DNA from: Rhizomys pruinosus
Taxonomy: Eukaryota; Chordata; Mammalia; Rodentia; Spalacidae
Length of the DNA: 64,000 bases
Assembly (NCBI GenBank): GCA_009823505.1
Contig: VZQC01005685.1
Location: 684,499 to 748,498 of the forward strand
Direction of reading: 5' to 3'
Under the pieces are notes generated by a model. That model searched no databases. It saw nothing but the letters and a program-made list of their open reading frames with translations, and was not told the DNA's origin. Positions 29,037 to 40,115 of this stretch are shown one piece after another. Position 1 is the first letter of the stretch. Each line of letters begins with the position of its first letter. A program made the translations under genes and the position numbers.

Positions 29037-29636
29037 AGAATACTCCACTTTTGAGTGTGACACAGAAGGTGGTCCTGCTGCATCTGAGCAGCCCTTAACC
29101 ACAGCACGTCTATACAGTGTTTTTTTTGTTTTGTTTTGTTTTGTTTTGTTTTGAGCACATGACTCCAGTGTAAATAAGTAAGGAAATAGAAGAATTCCAT
29201 CAGCGACTTCTGTCAGGCATGGAGAGACCATGAGCCACACTGTGATGGAACTGAAGCACAGCTCCCTGTATTGCAACTGTACCTATAATTTGAAGACAAA
29301 ATTGGACTGAAATGAAGTAGGAGAAAAGAAAGAAAGAAATCAGGGCACCAAGAACCATGGGGAGTGGAGCTAAGGAATAGGCAGCTGTGCATGGGAGCGC
29401 AGGACCGAGCTGGGTGACAAAGGCATGCTTAGTGAGCAGGCCGTTGGAAAAGGTTTCAGAAAGTGGCTGCTGTGGGACTCCAGGTCTTGCGTTTTCAGGT
29501 AGCCTGGGCACTTGGGGTGTTATCTTGGGGAGAGGGTAGAATCTGTGGCTGCCCACTTCTCCCTTTTTAGAGACCTTCCCTCTCATGGCCAATGACCAGG
29601 GTCTGAGATATAGTCCCCATACACCATCTCCACACC

Positions 29637-29906
29637 TCAACTCTTACCTTCCTCAATCAAGGTAGAGTAGATGTGTCTTGGGTCTGGGTGATGGTAAGTG
29701 AATTTGCAACCATCAATGTACTGGATGACTCTGGTCGGGGTCCGGAAGGTGGCAATGGTGGAGGGGGACTCAGTGACACAGGAGTCAACAGGGCAAAGAA
29801 ACAGCATCAGGCTGGGCACTACAGGGCCACTCATTGAGAGAACAGTATCAGTCTTGACTGCACACCATGCCCTAACTCTGGTACCCAGCATCCTAAGCAC
29901 AGACAT
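29637..29906 (-). other. Unidentified minus-strand open frame of 89 codons, doubtful
   Basis: The frame has mixed, non-repetitive composition with several cysteines (for example CPVDSCVTES and a stretch RVIQYIDGCKFTYHH). On the minus strand it runs into GAGGAAG followed by GTAAGAG, which would suit a splice donor near 29648. I recognise no family and see no start context or upstream acceptor I trust. It could be a chance frame, an exon of an antisense transcript, or an old pseudogene. Confidence that it codes is low. Confidence 0.15.
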
Positions 29907-30939
29907 CAGTGCCTTCCTCTATGCTCTCTCATAGACTGAACACCTAAGCCTCCTTTGACAGGTGAGAGCAACTTGATATTCGAGCTTGCAGAATAATTCT
30001 TATGCATTTTTAAGTCAATTACTTGCTTATCCTACTAGAATGCCATCTTGGGAATACAAGGGACTTTTCTGAGTATTTGTTGCATATGCTCAAAAACATA
30101 AAAAGTCGTTGGAGATGCAGGAGCAGTGTCGTCAGTAAGCAACCTGAAATAGAGGCTATGATTTTAGCCAAAGCTAAGTGCGTAGGTATGTGGGCCTGCC
30201 TCACCAGAAATATGTGGGCAGCTCACCAGAAAGATCTCGGCCTGCTTCCCTCCCTGTTCTGTCCTATCTTCTGCACATTTAAGTCTTCTGTCCCAAGGGT
30301 TCTTTGATAAAATGTATTTGGGTCCGGGGTGGTGGACAGGTAACAGGAATAGAAATCTCAAAGTCACAGAATTATAGCCTTAGGGAAAACAAAAGTCAAA
30401 TTTTACCGTATCTTTTCTAACTACTGAGAAATGCATAAAGAATCCAGTTCATGTAATTCAAATCCTAAGCAGCTAACTTGGAGGTTCTGCTGAGGGCATG
30501 CCAACCTATCTGCGAATAGCCAAGGCTCCTGTGGACCATGAAGTGGGTCAGGTTTTAGCTTATTCTTTCTTCTACTGTTTTCAATTTAATCACGATGTCA
30601 TTTCAGTTCTCTGTATATCAAATTCCATTTTCTTAAACACGTGAGCTCTGTGCACAGAGTTCTGTTTATTCAGAATGTTCATCATGGGAGGCTGTACGAC
30701 AGCTGCAGCCTGAGGATCAAGGCACACATCAGGATAAGCCTGCACAGCTTCCTCCTGTGTGCTCCGCAAGTGTCACCTCTGGGGGCAGATTCGGCGTTCC
30801 ACAGGAGACACCAGTGCATGTTCCGAGCCTGTCCCTTCCTCAGTGTTTGGAGCCCATTCTTTCCTCAGCTTCTCCAGTGCATGATGGAACGGTTGTCCCT
30901 GATGTCATTAGCAGGGTATGAGAAAAAGAATTACAGATT

Positions 30940-31270
30940 ACAAAGGACTAGGAGACGGCTCTGTCTGAAAGGTGCTTACATGTCACATACACACAAGTAT
31001 CTGACTTCAATCCCCAAACCCCTGTGAGAAAAGCCAGGCCAGGTGGCAGGTGCTCCTCATTTCGATGCTAGAGGGGCAGACAGGAGGATATCTGCAGCAC
31101 TCAAGCCAGCCAGCCAAGCCGAACTATGTGCTCTAGGACCAGGAAGAAAACCTTTCTCAACAAGAGGCGATGGATCCCAAATAATGGCACCCAAGGCTGA
31201 CCTCTGTCCTGTTCTGTACCGGAGAACATCTGCATGCACCTGGACATGACTTCCACTCCTATCTACCTGC
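30940..31270 (+). repeat. B4-type SINE remnant
   Basis: An ID-like head ('aggagacggctctgtctgaa') is followed by a B1-like middle and 'gaaaacctttctcaacaaga'. The composition and order suit B4, with heavy divergence. Confidence 0.5.
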
Positions 31271-31395
31271 ATGGTATCCTCAGACTTTCACACAGTGTGC
31301 ATTTTATCCTCAGACTTGCACACAGTGTGCATTTTATCCTCAGACTTGCACACAGTGTGCATTTTATCCCCAGACTTGCACAGAGTGTGCATTTG
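31271..31395. repeat. 30-bp minisatellite, four units, each with a palindromic core
   Basis: Four tandem units of CAGACTTGCACACAGTGTGC plus ATTTTATCCT, with minor changes. Each unit contains GCACAC-A-GTGTGC, an inverted repeat around one base. Confidence 0.85.
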
Positions 31396-31875
31396 CACTC
31401 ACACATTAAGCTCCTCCTTTGTCCCAGTGTCCATGCCTGTCTGTGGTACTTACAGAGTTTATGGGCTTCAGTGTGTGTTATGTGTTCTCTTTTCCTATTG
31501 TTAACTCCCTTGTTGTGAGGCTAGACTCTATCAGGAGATTCTCAGAAATTCTTGGCTGCTCTGTTGACTTCAAACCTTGTTGAATGTTCAATGGAGAGTT
31601 GGGAGAATTTTTAAGATGGGAAAATTGTCAACGAATACATTCATTTCTATGTAGCTCTTTCTCTGCAGTTTGTGTGTTAAGAGAGGTGTTTGGTTCCTTT
31701 CAAAGGACCACCACATATGACACGTGACTACACTGTTCACTTCTCTCTTAAATTATCTCATTCTTCTGCAAATATTATCTGCAAAATCACCTCTTATGAG
31801 CATCATGTATAGTGCTCAGACTGTTAGAATTTATTCCCAGGATGACCTGTGGGATTATAGTGCATTCCATACAGT

Positions 31876-32215
31876 TTGATGGAGGAAGTCTCTAGTTTGA
31901 CAGAGGAAGTCTCTAGCTTGACAGAGGAAGTCTATAGTTTAATAAAGGAAATCTCTAGTTTGATAGAGGAAGTCTATAGTTTAATAAAAGAAGTCTCTTG
32001 TTTGATAGAGGAAGTCTCTAGTTTGATAGAGGAAATCTCTCTTTTGACAGAGGAAGTCTGTAGTTTAATAGAGGAAGTCTATAGTTTGACAGAGGTAGTC
32101 TATAGTTTCATAGAGGAAGTCTATAGTTTGACAGAGGTAGTCTATAGTTTCATAGAGGAAGTCTATAATTTGATAGAGGAAGTCTCTTGTTAGAGAAAGT
32201 CTACAGTTGAACAGA
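31876..32215. repeat. 21-bp minisatellite, about 16 units
   Basis: Tandem units of the form GAGGAAGTCTATAGTTTGATA with a few substitutions and no frame-changing indels until about 32190. Because 21 bp is seven codons, the plus strand stays open and spells a heptad such as EEVYSLI. I regard this as a by-product of the unit length, not a gene. Confidence 0.9.
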
Positions 32216-33109
32216 GAAAGTCTATATGCAAGCACACACAGAACACGAACTTTTCCCCGAAAACAAAGATCTCTGAGAGCACAAGCTGTGGAGCCATGCT
32301 GGTGGGCTGTTTCTTCTTGGGAGTACAGTGGCAGCCTTTGTGTGTGCCTTGCCCCCTTTCAGGCACACGGGAGGTCCAGAGTACTATTTCCCTTTAGGCA
32401 TAAGAGGGTGTGGGAGCACAGAAGAAGGGATCAAAGTCTAAAGCGTCCACTCAGTGAGTGGGGGGGGGTTGCTCAGGGCTCTTCAGAAGCAGAACCAGTG
32501 GAAGCATGTGCACTCATGCATACATACACCAAAAGATGTGTGCGTGGGTGGGGCAGCATTACAGACATTATGTCATGCAACGATGAAGGCCAAGTAATCC
32601 CATTTATAGTTTAGGATTTGTAAACACCTGTCTAAGATGAACCTTATGACTTTATCCAGGTTTAGCATAAACAATGTTAAAGTTAAGGTACAGTGTTTTC
32701 ATGAATCATGGAGCTGGCAGACAGCAAGACACCTCTGACTTCTCCTAATGTCAGAGGAGGACCCCTCAAGCTCTCTTATTGTCTCCACAATAAGAGTTTC
32801 TGTCATTACACACCCCAGACCGCCAGGCACATACCAACCCTTCATTCTTTTGTGGCCAAAAGGTCTTTTAATATGTGCAGACATCATGTTTTCTTTGTCA
32901 ACTCATCTGTCCTAAAATATTTTTTTTTCTGTATCTTGGTCAGTTGTGAAAATCTCTATAGTAAATGTGGGACTGTGGCTTCCTACTTGGTATATCCACA
33001 CTCTTTGCTTTGGTGTATACCCAGCACCGGATGGCTATATTCCATGGCTTTTGATGAGGTGTCTTCATGGTGTTTTCCATATGGGCTGAACTAGTTCATG
33101 TTCCCAGTA

Positions 33110-33445
33110 CACTTCCCTAATTTCATTTCTATGCTGGACAGCAAGCAGCTTAAAGAGGTTTATTTCAACTCACAGTTCACACCATCACAGCAGGGAAGTC
33201 ACATTGGCAGGAGGCTGGCCATGTCCATGCTTGGGAGCAGGGGACATGAAGACACGTGTGCCCATGCCTACTGGTCTGCTAGCTCCCTCTTCTCATGCAG
33301 CTCAGGGTCTTCCTCCTCAGTTACTCAATTAAGAGTCTTCTCCACAGCCCTGCCCATAGGCCATGCTGATCTAGACAGGCGCTCACAGCATCTTCCAAGG
33401 TGATTCCAGTTCCTGTCAAGTTGACAATTAAAAATAACTATTGGA
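33110..33445 (-). mobile_element. Probable MaLR/ERVL-related LTR remnant
   Basis: On the minus strand it begins near TTGTCAACTTGACAGGAACT, proceeds through a body resembling the LTR family at 925 and 5970 in layout, and has GAAATAAACC as polyadenylation signal near its end. Ends and target duplications were not resolved. Confidence 0.5.
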
Positions 33446-33449
33446 GTGA

Positions 33450-33775
33450 TGCATATTGGAAGAAACAACAACGAAGAAGAAGAAGAAGAAGAAGAAGAAG
33501 AAGAAGAAGAAGAAGAAGAAGAAGAAGAAGAAGAAGACTGGGTCAAAGAACTGAGTGAAACAGTGAAATTCTGCTTGAAACAGTAATCTTCTGCATCGAG
33601 AATTTTGAGAGAGACTGAGAAAAAGATGAAAAACATGTTTGGCAGAATGCATGAATTCTGGTGGGGTCGGGGGAAGAAGGGGGAACAGGTCTAGATTTGA
33701 TTGGAAATTTTGTATGAAATGCAAAAAGCTTCAATAAAAAATTGGCTTTGAGGGGAAAAAAAAAAACTATTACAC
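33450..33775 (+). mobile_element. L1 3' end with (GAA)n expansion
   Basis: The stretch from about 33540 resembles the L1 3' end at 6540-6800: both carry a G-rich polypurine block, 'tagattgga'-like or 'tagatttgattgga' sequence, 'gtatgaaatgca' and a terminal CTTCAATAAAAA. A (GAA)n run of about 65 bp (33471-33537) precedes it and an A-tail follows. Confidence 0.6.
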
Positions 33776-34150
33776 AGAGTACATGAGAGAACTTGCTTAC
33801 ACTACATCTTTGCCAGCTTTGAAAACCAAAAAGCTTGTTCTCATAAAAGTACCCAGTGGAACAGTAGGTACCAGAGCTGCCAGGTGGCTCTGGGGCAGGA
33901 GAGGATATTCTGTTGTAAGGCGGGATGACTGTGACTGGCAACAATTAATTAATTGTTCAAAAATAGTCAGCAGAGGGGATTTTGCATGTTCTCAGAACAG
34001 AAAAGTGGTAAGTGTGTGAGGTGATGGGAATGTCCAGGAACTAGTGTCATAACTGCAACAAAAAAAGCACCTCAGCTTTGAATTTATCCTGCATGGTTCT
34101 TTTGCAAATTTAATGTACTTTCAGAAACATTTTGTCAGTTATCATCATAA

Positions 34151-34315
<165 letters not shown>

Positions 34316-34934
34316 TAACGACACACGAGCGGAGCGCGAGCAGAGGACGCCACAACAGAGCTCACGGAAGCTGGGCTGTTGCTCAAGTCCTTTGAAAGCT
34401 TTGAATTTTCATTTTTAATAAGATTGAAAGAAAAAAAAATGATGTATGTATCATTGGAAATTCATGCTAAAGTAGATGCTTTTGTTTCATTTTTCTATCT
34501 GGCTGGGTACATGTAGATTTAAGCACCAAAATTAGGCGTGATGATAAGGAAGAGGGTAATCCAATGAAATAAAATGTTAATATTGATCAGATGTGAGGAG
34601 ATAAGAGGGAATTATCTCAACTTCAATAAATCTGAGACACATTTGTGCTTTTGTTTTAAGTCTGTTCCATATTACCCTGGTAGTAATTGCTGATCTTCAC
34701 TCAATCCGGTGTTTACCACAGAGACTTCCTTACCCTTGCACTACTGATGCATGCAAAGAAGAAACTGGGCATCTCACGCAGGAAATGTAGAGAATAAGCA
34801 CTGGGTTTAGCAGCGAACCCTGGGTATTGTTTTATGTCTATAACACAACCTGCCATTTTCAAAGAATTGAAATTAAAAAGATTGGTTGCATAATAAGTTG
34901 AGAGTGCCTTTTAAAATATATTTGAACTCCACTT

Positions 34935-35405
34935 GGTGTCCCACTGACCTTCTTGTCCAATGATCTTCCTGTCCCTGACCTTCCCGTCCTGACCTTCCTG
35001 TCCCTGACCTTCTTGTTCCTGAACTTCCTGTCCCTGATCTTCTTGTCCCTGACCTTCCCGTCCTTGAACTTTCCGTCCCTGACCTTCTTGTCCCTGAACT
35101 TCCTGTCCCTGATCGTCTTGTCCCTGACCTTCCTGTCCCTGATCTTCCTGTCCCTGACCTTCCTGTCCTTGACCTTCTTGTCCCTGACCTTCTTATCCAC
35201 TGACCTTCTTGTCCCTGACCTTCTTATCCCTGACCTTCCTGTCTCTGACCTTCCTGTCAGTGACCTTCCTGTCCCTGATCTTCTTGTTCCGTGACCTTCC
35301 TGTCCCTGATCTTCTTGTCCCTGACCTTCCTGTCCCTGACCTTCCTGTCCCTGAACTTCCTGTCCCTGACCTTCCTGTCCCTGACCTTCTCTTCCCTGAC
35401 CTATC
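34935..35405. repeat. 15-bp minisatellite, about 30 units
   Basis: Tandem CTTCCTGTCCCTGAC units with single-base variants (TTCTTGTCC, TTCCCGTCC, CTGAACTT). Since 15 bp is five codons, the tract stays open on both strands (minus strand RDRKV-like repeats, plus strand LTFLS-like repeats). No start, splice or conservation signal supports coding. Confidence 0.92.
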
Positions 35406-36091
35406 CATGCCTGTTTCCAACCAGCACCTAGGTCTGTATCAGCAAGCACATCTGGCATACCTGTATGCATATCTGTGTCCATGTCCATCCATATGAACCG
35501 ATATGAACGTCTAAATCTCACCTTCTTCTGCATCCCCACCTATGCCCATGTGTGTACTGGTAGTTCTGAGCATCACCTGGGTAACAGCACCTCTGTCATC
35601 ATCTGTACCAAAGCCCCTGGCAGCACAGTCTCTATCTGATCTTACTTATTAAGCATTTATTTTTCATTTTCTTACCTTCTTCATGTTTAGAGCTGCTTCT
35701 GTTTGCCAATTTTTCTCTAAAAGTTCCAAGTTAGATATAAATAAGATAATATTTTAATATTTTGATCTGAACTTCAGATGTCTAAAATCCCAGGGGAAAT
35801 TCTTTTCAGCCACAAGTCTTCTTGCTTTCCCATCTTGCTGGTGAGTGCATCTACTCAGTTGCTGCCTTCGTCCCTTGGCATCAGAACTCAACTTCTTCAG
35901 CCATTTAATGTGAACTAAAAACCAATGGCTCTCTAAGAATTCTCTAGGTCTCCTGTGCCAGAAAGGGGCTGGTAAAGCGTCCAGTCTCATGGTCTGAGTA
36001 GCTACTGGTTCTCAGCCTTTCCCATGTGAGACAACCAGTGTTGGTGTACCCAGACTGTATCATGTAAGCCAATATAATAAAATCCCTTTTG

Positions 36092-36095
<4 letters not shown>

Positions 36096-36130
<35 letters not shown>
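36096..36130. repeat. (TA)n microsatellite followed by T and GT runs
   Basis: TA dinucleotides, then about 14 T and (GT)n up to about 36155. The sequence after it resembles 48580 and 58840, so this low-complexity block is the likely left breakpoint of the false insertion. The (TA)n at 49020 could be the other side of the same repeat. Confidence 0.85.
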
Positions 36131-36138
<8 letters not shown>

Positions 36139-36149
36139 TTTTTGTGTGT

Positions 36150-39100
36150 GTGTGTGGAGGGAGTGTGTGGAGGGAGTGGAAGAGACCAGGGAAATCATCA
36201 GGCAGCATGCCAGATGTAGAATCAATGGGACAATATTATCAACAAGCTGACTTGTCGGATTAGCTGGATCTACCCACCGCATGTGTCTCAATCTCGCATC
36301 ACCCCGGCATTATTTTAGTCACACAGCCAAGGGATAGAGAAAGCACGCTTGTGGCCCACGCCAATAATAATCCAAGCAGGATTGTAGTTAGCCCCTCCAG
36401 GCCGCATCTAGACCTATAGAACAACATGACGAGCTAGTATTCCCCACCGGAATATTCCACTCGGAGGAGGCCGGCATTGTCCGACAGAACTGGTTAGTGT
36501 GGTTGAACCGCTGCGGCATTCAGATCAGCAGTTCATTCTCCAGGCAACGGCAAGCACAATCCACATGGTAGAGAATATGAGATTGTATGTTTAGTAGTTA
36601 TGTTCTGGTGTGATGAGTAGTTTGGTGATAGTGTCCACAGACCTGGATTATGTCGGTACTTTTAATTTAGTTAATTTTGGGTTGGATTTGCTTTTGGTGG
36701 TTCATCGGTTACTGAGGAAGATGTATGTATGTACGAGAATGTATGTCCTGTGAGTAGAATGGTCGTGATGCTAATGTGATAGCACCATAGTTACGTGTTT
36801 ATTAGTTAGGCTCTTGTCTCTCTGCATTGTCTTTAGATTAGGCTGTAGGCATTGGTACCTTGGTCCAGGGAGTCGTGGTTGATATAACGTTGATGGTGCC
36901 GGACTGGTTGTGTTTGGTCTGTGGGTGTCCGCTGTGGTACTGTTATGTCTATATAATCTGTGTGTTGTGTGACATGATTATGATGTGGATGAACCTACCT
37001 GCCATGTAGATAGAGATGACTGTTAGCCGATCTGAATAATTCGTGCTTTTTGATCTCTTCGTTTCATACGCACACTCCTCATTTCCACAGATTGGGCTTG
37101 GTTTGGATTGCGCCACCATTCGTGTGCCCTGGGAAAAAGAGGACGCCCCCAAGTGATGGTAAGTCAGAGAGAAGAGAGAGCAGCATTTCCCACTTGAGTA
37201 CACATCTACTCTCTTTAAGAGGGCACACACAGTTATCAGCAACGACAACAGGGACAATGGGAACACAGAACAGCGACCACCACACAGACGGAACAGTCAA
37301 TCAAGCTTGTTTCGATATCCCACCTTACTCCAGGGCCACACTATATTTATTTATTGTATTGTCATTCGTGTTATGAGCTCTTATATGCAACGCACTTCAT
37401 GGAGCGCGTAGATACTTGGGGGTTTGTTGTGGGTTTGTTGTGGGGGCGATTTCTTTTTGGTTTTTAGTCCTATGCTTTCCTTATAGCCAAGCATTTGCCA
37501 CCTCCTGGACCAACACGAAGCACACAATTTGGTTTGGTCAGTTACGGCACCCTGGATGGGGTCATTCTAGAGCAGCCACTAACAAAAACTTTACACCATA
37601 GGCCTATCTACCTACTACCACTACATATGTATTTCATTTATTTCTTGTACTTTGAAGGACAGGTTCGACCCGGGGTTCGTGTCCTTCCTTTAACGAAGCC
37701 TACTCGCCTCATCATTGTAGGTAATATCTGCCAAGAGGACCATCACAGGGTTCAGCTCTCAGCAGTACAGCTATCGCCACGGCACATCTTACAGCGCCGA
37801 CCCGGTCATTGGCGCGTAATCACTGCATTTAATGAAACATATTAGTGGGAAGGGAGCGGCGTCGTCATACTTTTATCTTACGGTCTCATTTTCTCTCTAC
37901 ATCGTACGGCCTTCGCCTGGAGGGTGGTGCCCTGGTAAGCCATCCTCATCACTGGAGGACTTTTGCTCTTCCTCCACTCTCTCTTCATAAGTCGGAGAGG
38001 GGACGTTCCTCGGGACCACCTTCTGACCTTGTCTTGTGTAGCTTTAGGAAATAGGGACATCCATGACTTGATGTCTTTGGTTCTGGGCTGCTATTTTTGG
38101 GATGAATATACTGGGACTAATTATGGTATGAATTAGGTGATTGTGTGTGGAAGTTTAACTCCCTTACGAGAGTGGAGAGGTCTCGCTGCTAAGGATGGCC
38201 GCCGAATTCAATCATGACTAACTGATCAGTTATGAAGAACTTATTTCCAAACATCATCGGCGTTCTACACACGTCTCTCCACTGGACACTCAGATTCGGG
38301 ACATCGAACACGATTTTAATTTTCTTGGGGGCTGGAAAGATCTTGGCTTCACTCGATGCTGCAGGATCTTAGCATTTCGGCCGACGCCAACTGCGGTAAG
38401 GTCATGACCAACTATACGCATGAGCGACCTCACTGTCAAAGCTTTAAGAGGCTTCCAGAGGCAATGGGATATTTTCCCAGCTTATCACCTGTTGTCTAAT
38501 GAGTGTCTTCATCCATCGCCGTTGTAGAGACATTTCGCTTAAGGCAAATCATGTCTTTTAAACTAGCTTATATTTCCATGTGTGGATACACACTTTTTAC
38601 ACACACCACTCGTCCTCTTAGACTGACCCTCCAGCAGCATTGCCACAACATGGCGTGAGCTGGGTAAGACTAAATCACCTAAGAATGAACAGTTGTCATA
38701 AAATAAGACGTTATCATTCGAATACACCAAACCTACTACTACAATAGTATAATAATTGAAAGCCACCGTGGTCAATGGCTAGGACAATATAGCACAATAC
38801 TTAATGCCTAGGTCACGTACGGAAGGCAGAGGCAGGCCCGCGATACTTTTTGTGGAAGTTCTCCAAGGTCTCAGATCTGTGTCTACATAAGGTCAGAGGT
38901 CTTGCGCGACGGACATGCTTGTTGGTTCTACACAAGGGCATGGACGCTAAGCTTCTCGAACTTTCATACTTAACAAAAGAAAAGGTAATAAAGGAAACAA
39001 CAGACCAATTAATGTTCCATTCTTACTTTATGTCGTGATTTTATACTTAATATCGCGGAAATATCCCCGGTGGTTCGCGATCAGTACATATCTGTGTGAA

Positions 39101-39470
39101 GCTTACAGCTATATTGACATTTTCCTAGCTGATTCAACAAGGGCAATGTCTCAACCACTATAATGGTATAGCTCTCAGTCAGTCCAATTTAGGTTTATTT
39201 AAAGTATGTAAGAGACCGTGTTGGTACGGGAGGTAATGTACCCTGCGGCAACAGCATCTCTGGGTCTACCTACACTCATGTGGTTTCATCGCGCAAGGTC
39301 TACGGTCCGTTACCCAGAGTAAACTGATTGTAGTGGGAGTGTTTCTTCGTTACTTATCGGGAGGACATAGTTGCATCACCTATACAAGCTACTGATGCGC
39401 TAGAGTTGGATAGATATGGATAAGGAAGCTGAGACAAAGGATAACTTATAGCCAAGAGCCTTTCCTATCA
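36150..39470. other. Garbled sequence: noisy copies of 47.9-50.0 kb in both orientations
   Basis: This tract looks random and unusually rich in CG, yet landmarks can be found. 36178-36230 resembles 48598-48650 ('gagaccagggaaatca'); 36560-36590 resembles 48738-48765; 38399-38530 resembles 49469-49560 (GTCATGACCAA ... 'gagtgtcttcatc'). Then the orientation flips: 38600-38790 resembles the reverse complement of 49790-49590; 38800-38900 resembles a plus-strand B1, the inverse of the B1 at 48205-48350; 39240-39290 resembles the inverse of the CAACAGCATCTTGC region near 48000; and 39418-39467 is an exact inverse of 47878-47927. This is the pattern of an uncorrected, folded long read. A noisy copy of the exon at 49100 may lie near 37.9-38.1 kb but I cannot show it. 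Confidence 0.75.
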
Positions 39471-39884
39471 AGTCCTTCCTCAGCTGTGGTGGTGTCTTCT
39501 CCTCTGTAGCCTCCTCCTGGAGGAAGCCCTCAGATGGATTGGCTAATAGAAGTAATGCTCCCCTGTGGGTTTATGCTTGCATTCAATCCAAGACTGGAAG
39601 TTGGAAGAACAGAAATCTCCTAAAGGAAAGGGTTGGCAGTGAGGAGAGCCCGTGGCTGCCTTCCATGGAGCTTCCCAGGAGGCCCTGCAATTCCCATTCA
39701 CCCCCCCCAATCTGCTTTTTAATTCTATTGCTCTCAGTACATGGCTGACAGTAGCATCTTTGGATTTCTGCCTCAGTCCATCTGTGCTACTATAACTGAA
39801 TAATAGCAGAAAACTCAAACTCTCACAGATCTGGTGTCTGGGAAATCCAAGATCAAGTTTCCACGCATCTGAGACGGTCTTCTG

Positions 39885-40115
39885 AGGACTGGAAACGATG
39901 ACTCGGGGGATAAGAGCATGCACTGCTCTTCAGAGGACACTGAGTTTCGGTTCTCCAGCACCCATGGTCAGTTGCATGAAAACTGCATGTAATTCCCGCC
40001 TCTGGCCTGGTGCCCCTCCCTGTCCCTGTGCACACAACACACAAGGGCCTGGCAGAAGAGGAGGCTGGTGTCTGCTCATCTTTGTCATGTAAAACACAGT
40101 TGACCCTTCCAGGAG
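39885..40115 (+). repeat. B2-related SINE (extra copy)
   Basis: 'gatgactcgggggataagag' and 'gcatgcactgctcttcagag' are the B2 tRNA-like region. The cleaner counterpart is at 50375-50600. Confidence 0.6.

Noticed and set aside
34859..35539. 226-codon basic repeat protein on the minus strand
   Set aside because: It is a direct read-out of the 15-bp minisatellite, open in both directions, with no splice or promoter context.
36944..38060. Several open frames of 60-116 codons in the garbled region
   Set aside because: The sequence there is a scrambled copy of intron DNA; frames have no recognised domains and the underlying bases are not trustworthy.
37850..38100. Degraded copy of the CUB exon at 49100
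   Set aside because: Expected by position in the noisy copy, and a few words look similar, but I could not align it convincingly by eye.
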